Below, piece by piece: positions 33,563-45,301 of a DNA stretch of 64,000 nt. The translations under genes were made by a program, and so were the position numbers. This DNA comes from Astropecten irregularis (taxonomy: Eukaryota; Echinodermata; Asteroidea; Paxillosida; Astropectinidae), in assembly GCA_963971285.1 (NCBI GenBank), contig OZ020265.1:5372270-5436269 (forward strand). The letters are read 5' to 3'. Position 1 is the first letter of the stretch. Each line of letters starts with the position of its first letter. Below the pieces are notes generated by a model that ran no database searches, was not told the DNA's origin, and was given only the letters and a program-made list of their open reading frames with translations.

Positions 33563-34260
33563 TTAAAAACAAGGGAACAAAAGCAAATGACCAAAGGTGG
33601 AGCCCTCGGGGACGCCAGAGGGAACAACTTTCCAATTGAAATAGTGACCGTCAAGTACAACTTTATGCATTATATAATTTAAAGAATTACACTGTAACTG
33701 CAACACACTAGGATAAATATTATTAGACGATTGTTTATAATTATCGTAATGATTCACATAATCGAAGGCCTTGGAGAAACCAGTATAAACCACATCCAAC
33801 TGCTCTCGACAATCAACAGTATTGTATGCTTCCTGTAACAATGAGGTAGGATAAGTGGGGCAATCTCTGCCAGAGACAAAACCATGCCGCTGCAGCTCGG
33901 CTAGTAATTTCAATATAGCTCTTTGGTGGACACAACAAAGCGAGACTATAGATGCACTTTTTGGTGTATGTGAACTTGCAAATTGTTACAAGATTACTAG
34001 AGAAACTCTGCCTGGGGCAAAATCGTGACGCTACGGCTGGTTGGACATGACTATACAAAGGAGAGTGGTATAGAAAATAATTTGCAGTTGTAAGAGCTCA
34101 CAAATTATCCATAGTCTAGCAGGCTCTCTGGGGCCACAACGGTGAACAACCAAAATCACATAAAAAACAACCAAATGCTTCGGCGTTTCGGGTTAATTTT
34201 TTATTTTATTTTATGTTTTACTTGAGTAGGGGAGGGCTTCATAATTCAGCCTCTGGTTTT
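33563..34260 (-). pseudogene. Non-LTR retrotransposon fragment (RT domain pieces)
   Basis: Minus strand: LAELQRHGFVSGRDC, LDVVYTGFSKAFDYVNH (about 33750-33905) and VVPSGVPEGSTFGHLLLF (about 33566-33625). The first two match the RT region around motif A. The last matches the S-G-V-P-Q-G-S-x-L-G-P-L-L-F motif that normally lies about 50 residues further on. Here the interval is filled by unrelated A/T-rich sequence that also occurs in the copy at 30 kb. The 5' part (33,990-34,250) again carries the 'ctacggctggttggac' block. Clearly dead. Confidence 0.75.
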
Positions 34261-35647
34261 CAGTGATTGATCAATGAGAATGGGCTAAATTTAACTAATG
34301 AGTATTGCTGTATGCAAAAGTAGATGGCTGGGTATTGGTGCACACTAACTGTGTGTGTTTAGGCGTGCCCTCAAAAAGGTCTGTCCGCGGAGTCCGCTAA
34401 GTCCGCGGACTAAAATTTAATCCCTAGTTACTGGCAACAGACCAGCTCCGCAGGCTCATTTACATCGTATGACAATACATCTTTGTTATGCTAATTCTAT
34501 GCTGGCCAGAAACCGCTCACGGGGTTCGCGGAGTAAGCGTACCAATTGTCTGCGGACTCCGCGTATGCCGAGAGACTAATCGTCGGCAATACTTTTCATG
34601 TTATGTTCAATGTGGTTTCGACACGTCACTCTTGCTCAAGATGACACATCCACTTAGAACCTCAAAGATATTCTTCGGCTGGATTTTAATTGACATTGAT
34701 CACTTTTTTCCCTTGTCGGTGTCCACCGCGACGAACAATAATTATTTTCCTTTCTATTGATTTTACTTGTTGTCGCAAAATGTTTTAAAATGGTTTGGCT
34801 ACTGTCGGCTCTCGGCTCCGACACAGACTGTTTTAATACTCAAGTTTGACACGTCCAAACCGATTTTGAAAACATTATGTCTTCCTAATTTCACTTGCTG
34901 TTACTGTTGTGAAATGTTTTAGGTTCAAATACTTACCCTCTTGCGGCATCCATAAAGCACACACTCGAAAAAAAAAAAACACACACACCGGTAGGCCTAC
35001 GTACTAGCTAGGCCTACACGTAGAATATTTTCAATGGTAGATGACTGTTGTGACACGGACATTTGGGTAACGAGAGGACTGCGATTTCCGCTTATTTGTT
35101 GCAGTGTCTTGTCTTTCTAGTTGTGTTCGTATTGTGGCGTAGTGAATTTATATCAGATATGGTCATAATTTTTAATTAATTAATACAACGCAATGACAAC
35201 GCTGTTTCCGAGTTTTACATGTACTTCTGCAAAACAAAATGGGTCTTTATACGATCATGACATCGGGATAATTTTTATCATCATAGTGAAACCACTTTTG
35301 AATATGAATCAACGATAAACCGAATGGAAATGGTTAATTTAAGCCTATGGCCGAACTAACATTATGACAATAAAAAACTGTACAACTACGGTCAAAGATA
35401 TCCATGGCAATAATGTATCCATGGATAATTTAACATCATTCGACGTAGCCTATACACGTAACACGCCGCCCTACAGCGATTTGTCAAGTTTGAGGTTCGT
35501 TGGGCGGTCCCTACGGGTTTCCACATACATGGCAATAACTCGAGCTTTTTCCCCAGGTCGTGTATAATTGGTTGCATGGTTATGTTGTCATGACATCGTA
35601 TCTGTCAGTCTTACAACGATTTCATTTTCCCACGCTCCTTATTTGGC

Positions 35648-35801
35648 ATGGAGCCAACAGGCAAGTTGCGGAAGGCAATATCGTTTGTTTGCAACTTCAG
35701 ACGGCTGTTTATTGTGTGGGTCATAAAGGCTGCATTATTTTGTGAGTTATTTTGCTGCACGGCGCGATATTCAAGTGTGCTTTTTATGATTTTGAAAATG
35801 G
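35648..35801 (+). CDS. Possible 5' exon inside the 10.8-kb element
   Basis: An ATG opens MEPTGKLRKAISFVCNFRR and stays open for 51 codons to ATGG before a consensus GTGAGT donor, phase 1. A pyrimidine-rich acceptor (cccttttctccag) at 36268-36281 would continue the frame in phase 1 for about 30 codons. I cannot connect this to the BEN frame with confidence, and the sequence is not recognised. Offered as a candidate only. Confidence 0.2.
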
Positions 35802-36236
35802 GTGAGTACTATAGGACGAAGGGAAATACAGCATGACACTCAGTGGTAATAATATAAACTGGCATAAAATATTATGTTATGCTTAACCACGGATTAGACT
35901 TATCGCCTTGAATCGTGTGTACAATGTTTATGTTTTTCACCAGTGACACTAAGAATTACAGTTTGAAAAAAGACCAAAAAATTCTTTAGCATGCTTATAA
36001 TATATTGCACGCAGTCTCATCATGATCAACATTTTAGAAAACAGTGACAATCCCCCCCCCCCAACAAAAAAAAAAAAATAATAATAATAATAATTTAATC
36101 ATAATGGAAATTATACGCTCGATCCTGATGACGGGGTTTGTGCACGGTGTCCAAGGTATTTGTACATGCAACTCTGCCCAATGTATTTCACACCTATCTA
36201 AGAGCTACAAAGTCACAAGAAGTATGCATTTTCTGG

Positions 36237-38271
36237 TTTAAAGGCACTTTTCAAAACGGTGTTTATACCCCTTTTCTCCAGGGGAATCGTCTAATCATGA
36301 GGTATTTCTAGGGAAGACTATAGACGCGGAGGAGTTGTTGCTATGGAAGGTTTCAACTGCGGTCTGACAACTCAATGTTGTTTTGGTATTTTACTAAGAA
36401 AAACAAGACAGAAAAATAAAAGTTTTGAAAAATTCGATTTACCTTTAGCACAAACTGGGAAGATGCAAAAAACACACAGCATGAGGATAGCTTGGAAAGT
36501 CCAGTTGGTTATATCCCGTCCGAACATCCTGCTTGTCATTATCGATCCACGATCGACCGGATTCTTCAGTTTCAACAGTCTTGTTCCAGAGTTATCAACG
36601 GGTGCCAAATCAAATGAATACGACTACAATGTTTGTTGTTATCATCCAAACTCGTTCAACACTGACGAGCTGATGGTATATGACGAAAACACTATGGAGC
36701 CTCTGCCTGTTGGTGGTTAAGCTTTGGATAAAGGAAGACCCTGTACTAGGTACACATGTGGTGCGTGTGAGGGGGGGGGGGGCGATTTCATAAAGCTCTG
36801 CGACGCGTTGCAACTCGATTTGCGACGCGTCCTAGGTGCGACGCGTCGCATCTATGCGGTGAGTCCATAGAGAAAGGATGCATCTTAACTCTGCGACGCG
36901 TCGTAAGGTTTATGAAACCGGCCCCATGTGCATGCATGGTGTACACTACGTGTGTAAGTCAATGTTTGTCTGACATCCAGGGACTTTTGTACATGCGCGC
37001 GCCGGCCAAATCACTCGTGTGAGGTCATTAGTGCGGGGCGCTATTCCTTGTTTCAGGGATCCACTTATGTCATGACCACAGTATAGTGAATTGACATAAG
37101 TTATCATTCCCTTTTTTCACATGTATATTGTTCCATGTCCGAAAGCTCTATCTACAGGTTGCATAGGCTATATGTTTCAATACCAGTGATATTTTCCGCC
37201 ATTGTAGTAACACAGCTTTCAACGCACAAGCACACTATTATGCATATTGACATGTTCATTGCTGTATGATAGAAGGTGCAGCAGTCTCAATGTAAAGAGA
37301 GTGCAATGCTGAAGAAAAAAGTTCCTTTCACAGTGTACTCAAGTAAATTTTGCCAATAGGTTTACACTGTACAAAGAAAACTCCACACAAAAGTTCGTAG
37401 GTCTGCTTAAAAAAAGTTCGGTTACCCTCATGGTTATTTGATGATATAAAGAAAAATATATATTGAAGTATGACCCAAATCGGCAATGGAGCGTGTGAAA
37501 CTGCGAATCATCAAATGGATGGCTGGGAACAATGCCAGTGATTTTATGTGCAAGAAAAAAGTGTGTAAGCCTCGTTGGCAAATATCCAGGGCCTATTGAA
37601 TAATAAATTGAAAGCTGCATTTAATCTGTAAATTTTACTGTTGTTGGTTTTATAATAAGCTACTCGCCTTGTAGTTTTAATCTTAGTATGTTTAATTTTT
37701 CATATTTTGCTTTGATTTTACTGCTTAACCTGTTCAAATCTGTGGTACTTTTTATCTAATAGTTGCTTTATCAATCCATGCCGAGGCCCCGGCCGAGACA
37801 GAAAGGGACCCCCTTGAGACGTCTGCCGGGCCCTTTGCAGCAGACTGGGATGGGTTTTGCGTGTTTTACCTGTTCATTTAAAATTGGTTTGAAGTGGTAC
37901 CTCGTTCGATTGATCATGTAGATTGTGGGGTCTTTAAGAAGCCCCAGGGGAACTTGCAGCACGGGGGTTTCCGGTAGACTTCTATATTCATGTATGATAC
38001 ATTACACCATGAATGCTCATGTGTTCAGATATTGGTACCTCGATCGTTCGACTGATCAAAATGCCCTAGGCTGCCGGTCTACCAGCTTCATGTCCAAAAC
38101 TATAAACACGAGAGGAAAGTCTGTACATACAGTACGTTTATGTGGGCGCCATTATATAGAAAACAATGGAGTAGCAACCCCCATTGCCTGAAGGTTCAGT
38201 TGGAACCGAGTACTAATCCTGACTTATTCTAACTAATTCGTGCGTTGGTACATCCGCGTCGTGGTGTCGCG
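36237..38271 (+). repeat. Copy B of the 2.03-kb duplication
   Basis: This is the direct-orientation partner of 27290-29323, 8,947-8,948 bp away. It lies wholly within the 10.8-kb element, and its right end coincides with the start of the 48-bp coding repeat of the BEN gene. Contains the ORF at 36343-36720 and the MITE at 36779-36926. Confidence 0.95.
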
Positions 38272-39164
38272 ACGCGGGCCCCTCCTCACCGCCCGTCCAG
38301 ATTCCTGCTACGCCGCCCGTCCAGGGCCCCTCCTCACCGCCCGTCCAGATTCCTGCTACGCCGCCCGTCCAGGGCCCCTCCTCACCGCCCGTCCAGATTC
38401 CTGCTACGCCGCCCGTCCAGGGCCCCTCCTCACCGCCCGTCCAGATTCCTGCTACGCCGCCCGTCCAGGGCCCCTCCTCACCGTCCGTCCAGATTCCTGC
38501 TACGCCGCCCGTCCAGGGCCCCTCCTCACCGTCCGTCAAGATTCCTGCTCCGGCGCCCGTCCTTGAATCTTTTGACGAATCTATGTTCATGAGCACCCTG
38601 CTTTTTCCCCCGCATGACGATAGGCTTATGGAGGTACATTCCATGCAGAAGGAGATGATGATGAGACTGGTCGCCTTGGAGGACGAAATGGCAGCCATGA
38701 AAAGATCGATGGAGGACAACATGAGAGCTTTGGTGACATCAGTCACATCGTTAGTGCATCAAAGGTCTCAACCATCGGGTAACAGCCGAAGTCCCCAGAT
38801 CATTGAAGGAGATGGGGAGACAGTACATATAGGTAAAGGCTCCAATACCCTGCCTATTGCCAGATCAATGTACTTGGACGCCTACCGGAAGTCGGCAAAT
38901 GGACAAACTCTAGCGTTGAAATTATTGAGTGTTTTATACACAAGTGGTGAGCTTTCGCAACGCTCATACAATGGAGGTATCGCACCCTCTAAGTTAGGAG
39001 TAGGATTTGATGAAAAGGTAGCTCTTTGTGATGAATTCCGTTTCAAAGTTATCCTTGACCAAGTCGAGAAGGAATATCCAGGGACTGTATGTGGAATCCA
39101 CTTAAGGCAACTAAGAGAGAGTATTAATGCAAAATGCCGTAAGTCTGTAAAAGCCATTGTATGA
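38223..39164 (+). CDS. BEN-domain protein with proline-rich repeat and coiled coil
   Basis: The frame is open from 38223 to TGA at 39162. The N-terminal part is six copies of a 48-bp unit (about 38272-38565) encoding the 16-residue repeat PPVQIPATPPVQGPSS. The first ATG is at 38583, so translation starts there or in an unseen upstream exon. Next comes a helical, coiled-coil-like stretch (QKEMMMRLVALEDEMAAMK). The C-terminal 90 residues fit a BEN domain: LALKLLSVLYTSGELSQRS, KVALCDEFRFKVILDQV and LRQLRESINAKCRK. BEN domains bind DNA or chromatin and occur in transcriptional repressors and some viruses and transposons. The 3' end lies 1.2 kb from the end of the convergent transposase gene. Spacing suggests an accessory protein of the element. 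Confidence 0.7.
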   Translation, partial: LILTNSCVGTSASWCRDAGPSSPPVQIPATPPVQGPSSPPVQIPATPPVQGPSSPPVQIPATPPVQGPSSPPVQIPATPPVQGPSSPSVQIPATPPVQGPSSPSVKIPAPAPVLESFDESMFMSTLLFPPHDDRLMEVHSMQKEMMMRLVALEDEMAAMKRSMEDNMRALVTSVTSLVHQRSQPSGNSRSPQIIEGDGETVHIGKGSNTLPIARSMYLDAYRKSANGQTLALKLLSVLYTSGELSQRSYNGGIAPSKLGVGFDEKVALCDEFRFKVILDQVEKEYPGTVCGIHLRQLRESINAKCRKSVKAIV

Positions 39165-39493
39165 TAAACTTGACGAGGTATCATGTAGGTATCGGGAAGG
39201 AATATTAATATTTTATGGAATTTATCCTTGTAAAAGTGGGCATAATTCAATTGTTAAATTTCCTATGTGACGTTATTTTCTGGAAGCAGGATGTATCCTT
39301 GTTTAAAAGTCAATACACCTGTATATTAATAGATAATTAATTAATAGTTAGTATTAAATAGTAATGATAATTAGGGACTTGCAAACTTTCTGCGAGGCAA
39401 GTTTATTTATTTATTGTTTATTTATAAGTTGTTAAGCCAATACACCTGTATTAATATTAATTTAAAATAATTTTAAATAATTAAAGTTTGACA
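39165..39493. other. 3' flank of the BEN gene
   Basis: AT-rich sequence with no recognised signal. Short direct repeats of 'caatacacctgtatattaat' type lead into the tandem array. Confidence 0.4.
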
Positions 39494-40075
39494 ACTTGTT
39501 AAGTTTCTGTGACACCACTAAGTTATTTTCTGAGATCAGGTCAAGTACATTTAAAACAGTTATTGACTATTAAAAAATACTGTACATAATTTATACAACG
39601 ATTAATATTGAATAATAATACTGTACATTATTTATACAACTTGTTAAGTTTCTGTGACATCACTAAGTTATTTTCTGAGACCAGGTCAAGTACATTTAAA
39701 ACAGTTATTGACTATTAAAAATACTGTACATAATTTATACAACGATTAATATTGAATAATAATACTGTACATTATTTATACAACTTGTTAAGTTTCTGTG
39801 ACATCACTAAGTTATTTTCTGAGACCAGGTCAAGTACATTTAAAACAGTTATTGACTATTAAAAAATACTGTACATAATTTATACAACGATTAATATTGA
39901 ATAATAATACTGTACATTATTTATACAACTTGTTAAGTTTCTGTGACATCACTAAGTTATTTTCTGAGACCAGGTCAAGTACATTTAAAACAGTTATTGA
40001 CTATTACAAATACTGTACATAATTTCTACAACAATTAATATTAAATAATACTACTGTTATAATAATACTATGTTA
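39494..40075. repeat. 145-bp tandem repeat, four copies
   Basis: Copies start at 39494, 39639, 39783 and 39928 with acttgttaagtttctgtgac. Each contains ttattttctgagaccaggtc and tactgtacataatttatac. The fourth is partial and more diverged. The array lies between the 3' ends of the two convergent genes of the 10.8-kb element. Confidence 0.95.
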
Positions 40076-40390
40076 TTTTCATAATGTACTATGATGTATG
40101 TATTATATCATGATTTATCTTCTTGTTTAATAATTGGTCATAACATTTTCAATTTGGAATCATCGGTTGCAATAAAACAATTTCAAGAATTTTACAACTT
40201 TCTTGTGATCTCAATCATTGTCATCATGTCACTATAAAAAAATATTACAATAATTTAATTTAAGATTTTCCCTCTTCATTATTAATGTGGACAAAAGTCA
40301 AAAGTACTTTCAGTACATTAAAAATGTGCACATACAATTCTCCATTCAAAAGACTGTAAAAAAATGCTACATTGGCAGAACAGAAACAAA

Positions 40391-43300
40391 TTATCTCCTT
40401 CTTTGCCGCAGTGGATGAAAAATCCTTGAATGGTTCTGTCGGTCAGTCTTTGATGTGAACAAGTAACTGCACAAGGGACAGCTACCAAGCTGCTTCTCGG
40501 CAATGGATGGCATACATGCATCAGGTTGGCCGCAATCCATGCTCAGTGCCTCAATGAATGAGACGAAATGTCCAGGATGTGTACTTGATGGAACTGGAGA
40601 GGGAAAGTTCTTGTAGAGCTTGACTGCCTCTATATTCTGTACAGGTAGGCGCACACAATGTGGACATTGCTTTGGCGGTAGGCACTTGGAGAAGATAATC
40701 ATGCCCTTTCGCCTATCAACGTGGGTCTTGAAGAAGTCCATATCCTCTGCTATGTTGGCGTTGTCAATGTCCTTGAACGGTCCTGTTAGAAGCTTGTGGA
40801 AGTGTTCCTGCTCAGTTGCGTCATATGGGGAAGACTTTTGGGCACTTGGGCAGTGACTTACATTAATCTTTACACCACCGTATGTAAGGTCAGCCCAATA
40901 GGTGTCCAATTCTCGCAGAGCGGTATCGAAGACTTCTTTTTCTTTTTCGTTTCGCTCTTCAACTGGAAGACGCTGCTGGTGGGGTGCGGCTTCTCCTGGC
41001 AATCTGTCTGGCAAGTAAATTGAGACTGATGCTCTGGTCAAAACCGACCAGACGTGCTCAATCGGATTTCTCGCCGAAAATCCTGGACAGTAGGCAGTGG
41101 CGAGTAGCACATCCAAGTTTAAATCCTTAAACAGTTTCATGTAGAACCACTGGTTGGTAAGGTGATTGGTATTAAAATCGGCTCCGCCATCAGCAAGGAT
41201 AGTAACGCAAGTTGCCTGAGTTGCCTTAATTAATGGAGTGAGGTCGCTGGCATGACTTGCGATGTTCGTCTTGGTACGGGGTCCTCTGTTGACGACATCA
41301 ATGTTGTTACGCTGAGGGAGGCTGTGGCAAAAAAAACAATAAAAGATAAGCTTTGGGGACAAGAAACCTTTTCAAATTGACTTATTAATCTACCCTGCAG
41401 AAAGATTTTAAATTTTAGGAAATTAGTATTATGTATTATACCATGCCAGGGTTCACGTCCAGCAATGATGTACACGTGTCCACATGAAGGGGGACCACTG
41501 TGTATGCCATGCGTGGGGGGGGGGTTCTAAACAGTTGGCATGTTGTGCGCCTGTAATAACATTCGAATCGTACTTTCATGGCACTCATGGAATGTAATAT
41601 TTCTTTCTTTCATTTCTGTTTTGGTTTCTTAGTAAAGGTATGATACTACCTTTAACATTAATTATTTGTATATTAACTCACCTGTATGTTTTGCGACCAA
41701 GCTTGTCATAGGTGAGAAGTGGTGGGTTGTGTGGCTTCATTCCCATATATCCTGCCGGTGTGATGAGGTAGCCAGGGTTCGGAAAATCATGATCCCAGTA
41801 GTTGGGAGAGTCGTTGGTCGGGTACAGCCTTGTGATCTTGCATCGTCTGTCTACTGCTGTAGTACAAGAACTTATACGTAGCTTGTTCTTGTTGTCCACT
41901 GAGAAGGCTATTGAAGAGGATGGGAATTTCGCTACTGCTTGTAGGGCGTAACTGACTCTTGATGAATAAAAATGTTCATCAGAGTTTTCTGAGCGCTGTG
42001 TGTTCTGCTTCCGGGGAACCCTCGCATCGATGTAGCCCTTGTAGTATTCTGCTGACCTGGAAGCAGCTGAGGGGGCCTTCATCCATCGCCTTATGGTATC
42101 GGATCCTAAAATAAAATTATCAAAATTCATAATTAATCATCAAATAAATCACCACAAGGAAAACTTAAGTAGGAATGGATAGCCCAGTTGGTAAAGCACC
42201 AGTACGCAGTGTTGTAGCATTTTGAGTGCCGTCTAAATTTACTTATTATGATGCCTGTACGGTATTCAGGAGGTCGCTGGCTCGAATCCCGCTAGTCACG
42301 TTTTTTTTGTTCACCTTTCAAAATTAATAAATGGTATATCTTTTGCCAACCAAACATGAGAAACCCAATAGAAACGTTTTCCATATTTTGAAAAATTCAA
42401 CTCACCTATGTTTTCACGATGCTCCTTCAATCCAGGTATAACTTGAAGCAAGTGGCTCCGAATATTATGGTCCACAGTTGCTCCACAGCTGCCGGTCTGT
42501 TCTTGCCGTCTTCTGTGAGCATCAAAGCCACTCTCCTCTATGAACTTCCTTGCAGTATCTACGATGCCAGGGAAGAGTTGTTCAACAGAGGGTCGTCCTC
42601 GTTTAGCAGATGATGTCGCTCGTTGTGGTTCACTCAGGACACTGGCTTGCCGTTTACCATGCAGGGGCTGCACGTTGTCTGACAGTGTTGTCTGCAGAGC
42701 TAAAAATAGGAAATCAAATTCAAATTGGTGTAAATAATTATATGAAGAACCTCATGAAACACTGATTTGACCAATTTGTCTAAATTTGACATTGGCAAAT
42801 TGTAAAGATCTTTTTTGTTTGTATATTAAATGTATGTGCATCAATTCTCTCATTCTCACATGTACATTTTATATAAATTAATACGCCTACATGTATATCA
42901 TGATTGTTGTGTTCGCTTGTTTATATTCTAAGTAAAACTTGGCAGGCCATACTATGTCTATATCAATCTAAAATTTAACATCAATGGTGCGTGAGAATAA
43001 ATAATGTTCGAAATATTACCCTCCTCCCTACCCAATGCAATAAACAAAAAACCCAAAAGTTGTCATTTTCCACCCCATCCTAGTTTTAAGTCATTGAAGG
43101 TTGAACAGAGAAAGCATGACTGCTATTGACAGAAACACAGGCCTTTTTGTTTGGCCAAATGAGAAACACTGATTTAGACCAAAAAAAAAAAAAAATTATA
43201 ATAATTCATGCACGGCCTTCTCAGTTTTCATTTAGGCCTATTTGGTTATGGATCAATGTTGATTCCGATCTTGGCGCATCCCACCGTACTTTTTTGTTAT

Positions 43301-43500
43301 TTGTTGCAATTAAAAATAAAGTCTGCGATGAAAAAAATTAAAGCTTACCTCGAAGTGGGCTGGCCTGTTGACAATGTTGAGCAACACCGGCAATCACTGC
43401 GACCGTCGGCGCCGTGACGGCCGTTGCCCCACAGCTGCTGTTACTACTGCACGTAGGCCTAGTTGTACTAGGCCTATTATTAGGCCTATACTGATCGCGT
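40391..43500 (-). CDS. DDE-type transposase, at least four exons, C-terminal C2H2 finger
   Basis: Minus strand. The exons end or start at: up to 43349 (donor GTAAGC), 42699-42406 (donor GTGAGT), 42105-41682 (donor GTGAGT) and 41321-40391 (TAA). Phases chain as 1, 1, 2. The N-terminal exons are basic with KRGRPSVEQLFPGI. The likely catalytic acids are in AFSVDNKNKL (exon 3), TILADGGADFN and SARNPIEHVWSVL (last exon), the D...D...E layout of Tc1/IS630-like cut-and-paste enzymes. The end holds CPLCSYLFTSK plus H-x4-H, a C2H2 finger. No ATG was found in the two upstream exons, so the start is unresolved; the 43350-43515 part is open without an obvious acceptor. Long frames without stops suggest recent activity. 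Similar DGG/NPIEH proteins are common in cnidarian and echinoderm genomes. Confidence 0.75.
42174..42302 (+). repeat. tRNA-derived SINE copy with split boxes
   Basis: An A-box half (ggatagcccagttggtaaagc) and a B-box half (ggtcgctggctcgaatcccgc) are separated by about 45 extra bases. The second half shares 'cctgtacggtattcaggaggtcgctgg' character with the copies at 640 and 18,940. It lies in an intron of the transposase gene. Confidence 0.55.
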
Positions 43501-43515
43501 TTCAAGTTGCTTGGT

Positions 43516-44355
43516 TAAATTAAGCAAATCAGCAACCGCAGGAAGTAGTTTGGATCCATCCATGATATACCAGGGAGCAAAAACTTGCCGTTTATAATGT
43601 CAAAGATTTGATAGGTCTTGCAACTTCCAAGTTTTTTTTGGTAAAAATGATTTGACGTGTCTAGAAAAGGGAAGCTACTTCCAAGATTAGAATGATACAG
43701 TCGCGTTCCCAGCACTGACAGTACCAACAAACGTGTAAACGCCGCGTGTCACCCGACTCTACTCAGTCGTCATAATCCCAGACGTGTTGATAGATTTTCG
43801 AACGCACTGCTCAGCTGTTACCTGACTAATATTGTTTACCCTTGTTTACTTCATGATCATGCCGGGCACCATGGCTACGGACAGATTTTTCGTTGTACAC
43901 AACGGCTATTTCATTCATGTACTGAGTCTTAATACCGGTCGAGGTTAATTCAGGGCTCATATAAACATGATTGTACTACGTATAAGGATTTTTCTTCTAC
44001 TGCATTGGTAGTTGGTCAGTCTTGACATTTCATAAGTCAATTTCTATATGTCTTTATTTCACGTAGGCTATACATGCGCAGGATTTAATGAGTCAAGTCC
44101 AAATAATTGATCAAGTTCTCGTTTGTAGGCGGATGATTTTTTTTTCTCAAAATGTGCTGCTTTGGTTCGATTTCCGTTTGTGTGGTAGATTCGTCATTAT
44201 GTCTTCAGTACATTTTTATTTTATTTCATCTACCATTCGGAATAAAAGTTTACGAATTTCGGTTCACTTGTGTTGATTCGTCATGATAATAACAAGGACT
44301 CGGAATCAGTAATACTTAGGCCTATGGGGCCTATGCCTGCGCCTATACATTTCCT
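43516..44355. other. 5' flank of the transposase gene
   Basis: This may hold the promoter and an undetected first exon, since the visible exons have no start codon. I could not define either by eye. Confidence 0.35.
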
Positions 44356-44510
44356 GGGCCTGTTTGTTATAATACGAAGCGGCAATCAATGATATTGGGT
44401 GCGCGCTGAAGCTGCTCTGAATCGTAATTTTAAGGTATATCCTGCATGGGACGTGGATTAATTTTATGGCGACCAAGATTCGCGCGCGGCGAAACAAACT
44501 TGGAGGCCCC
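44356..44510. mobile_element. MITE of the GGGCCTGTTTG family (diverged)
   Basis: The left end gggcctgtttg and the right end cgaaacaaacttggaggcccc are imperfect inverted repeats. The interior shares 'cctgcatgggacgtggat' with the member at 30477. It lies inside the 10.8-kb element near its right end. Confidence 0.6.
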
Positions 44511-45301
44511 TTTTTAAATCCGGTATATATCTATGTTGCTCCGTCCGGCCGGGAATACGATGAGTTCAAATAACCGTTGACATGACGTAGACCTATCGAA
44601 AACTCCGGCATCACTGGGAATGAAATACGTAAATATGCAATGCATGGGATGTTTCTGTTCTCGTGTTTAGCACACTTCCTTGCTTTACCAAAACAGTTTC
44701 ATCGTGAAAAAGTCACGGCCGCCAGCCAAAGCAATCAGTGAAATCGGCCCGAAATCATGTTACATTTGTTGGTCGTATTTTTTTCCATGCGATTGTGTTT
44801 TCGCCAGTTCGTTTTCTCAAGCTCATGATTAATTTCGAATACTCGCACGCTCAAAGTACGCTAGCGCTGTGTCATAATTCCCCCAAACCCCGGCTGTCAC
44901 TGCATAATCTACTTTTCGACACCAATCGTTTTTCGATCACAGGGCTGGGAATCAATACGTCCGCGGACTTCGCGTTATTAAAATAAGACGTCCAAAGATC
45001 GTGAATTATTTAGCAGCAGGATGTTTACAATAACAAAGGCGCAGAGCGAACGGCCGCCTCATTAACTTGACGCGCATGGATGAGTAGCACCGCGGAGTCT
45101 GCGGAATAGCTTTCCCCATAGCAACGGCCAGAAGTCCGCGGACAATCCGCGGACAGTCCGCGGAGTTATATTTGAGGGCTGGCCTTAAATGAGGAAATGA
45201 AACCAGGATGGGGTGGAAAGTGGTGGATAGCCGACAGTTGGACTTTGAAGCTTCCCCTTAAGACTTGATACATTTTAAGCCTCCATGGCTTTGGAAAGTG
45301 G

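Larger units (their letters stand above)
34362..45184. mobile_element. 10.8-kb DNA transposon carrying BEN and DDE-transposase genes
   Basis: The left end GGCGTGCCCTCAAAAAGG and the right end, read inward, GGCCAGCCCTCAAATATAA form terminal inverted repeats. Both continue into clusters of TCCGCGGA-type motifs: left at 34383-34410 and 34530-34562, right at 44961-44972 and 45091-45164. TTA flanks both sides (34359-34361 and 45185-45187), consistent with a 3-bp target duplication; TTAA with one change is the alternative. Inside are a plus-strand BEN gene and a minus-strand spliced DDE gene that converge on a 145-bp tandem repeat. I do not recognise a named superfamily with this gene pair. The link between ends and genes is inferred from position. 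Confidence 0.65.

Noticed and set aside
38213..38746. 177-codon minus-strand ORF opposite the BEN gene
   Set aside because: It is antisense to the 48-bp repeat and coiled-coil region; the plus frame carries the BEN domain.
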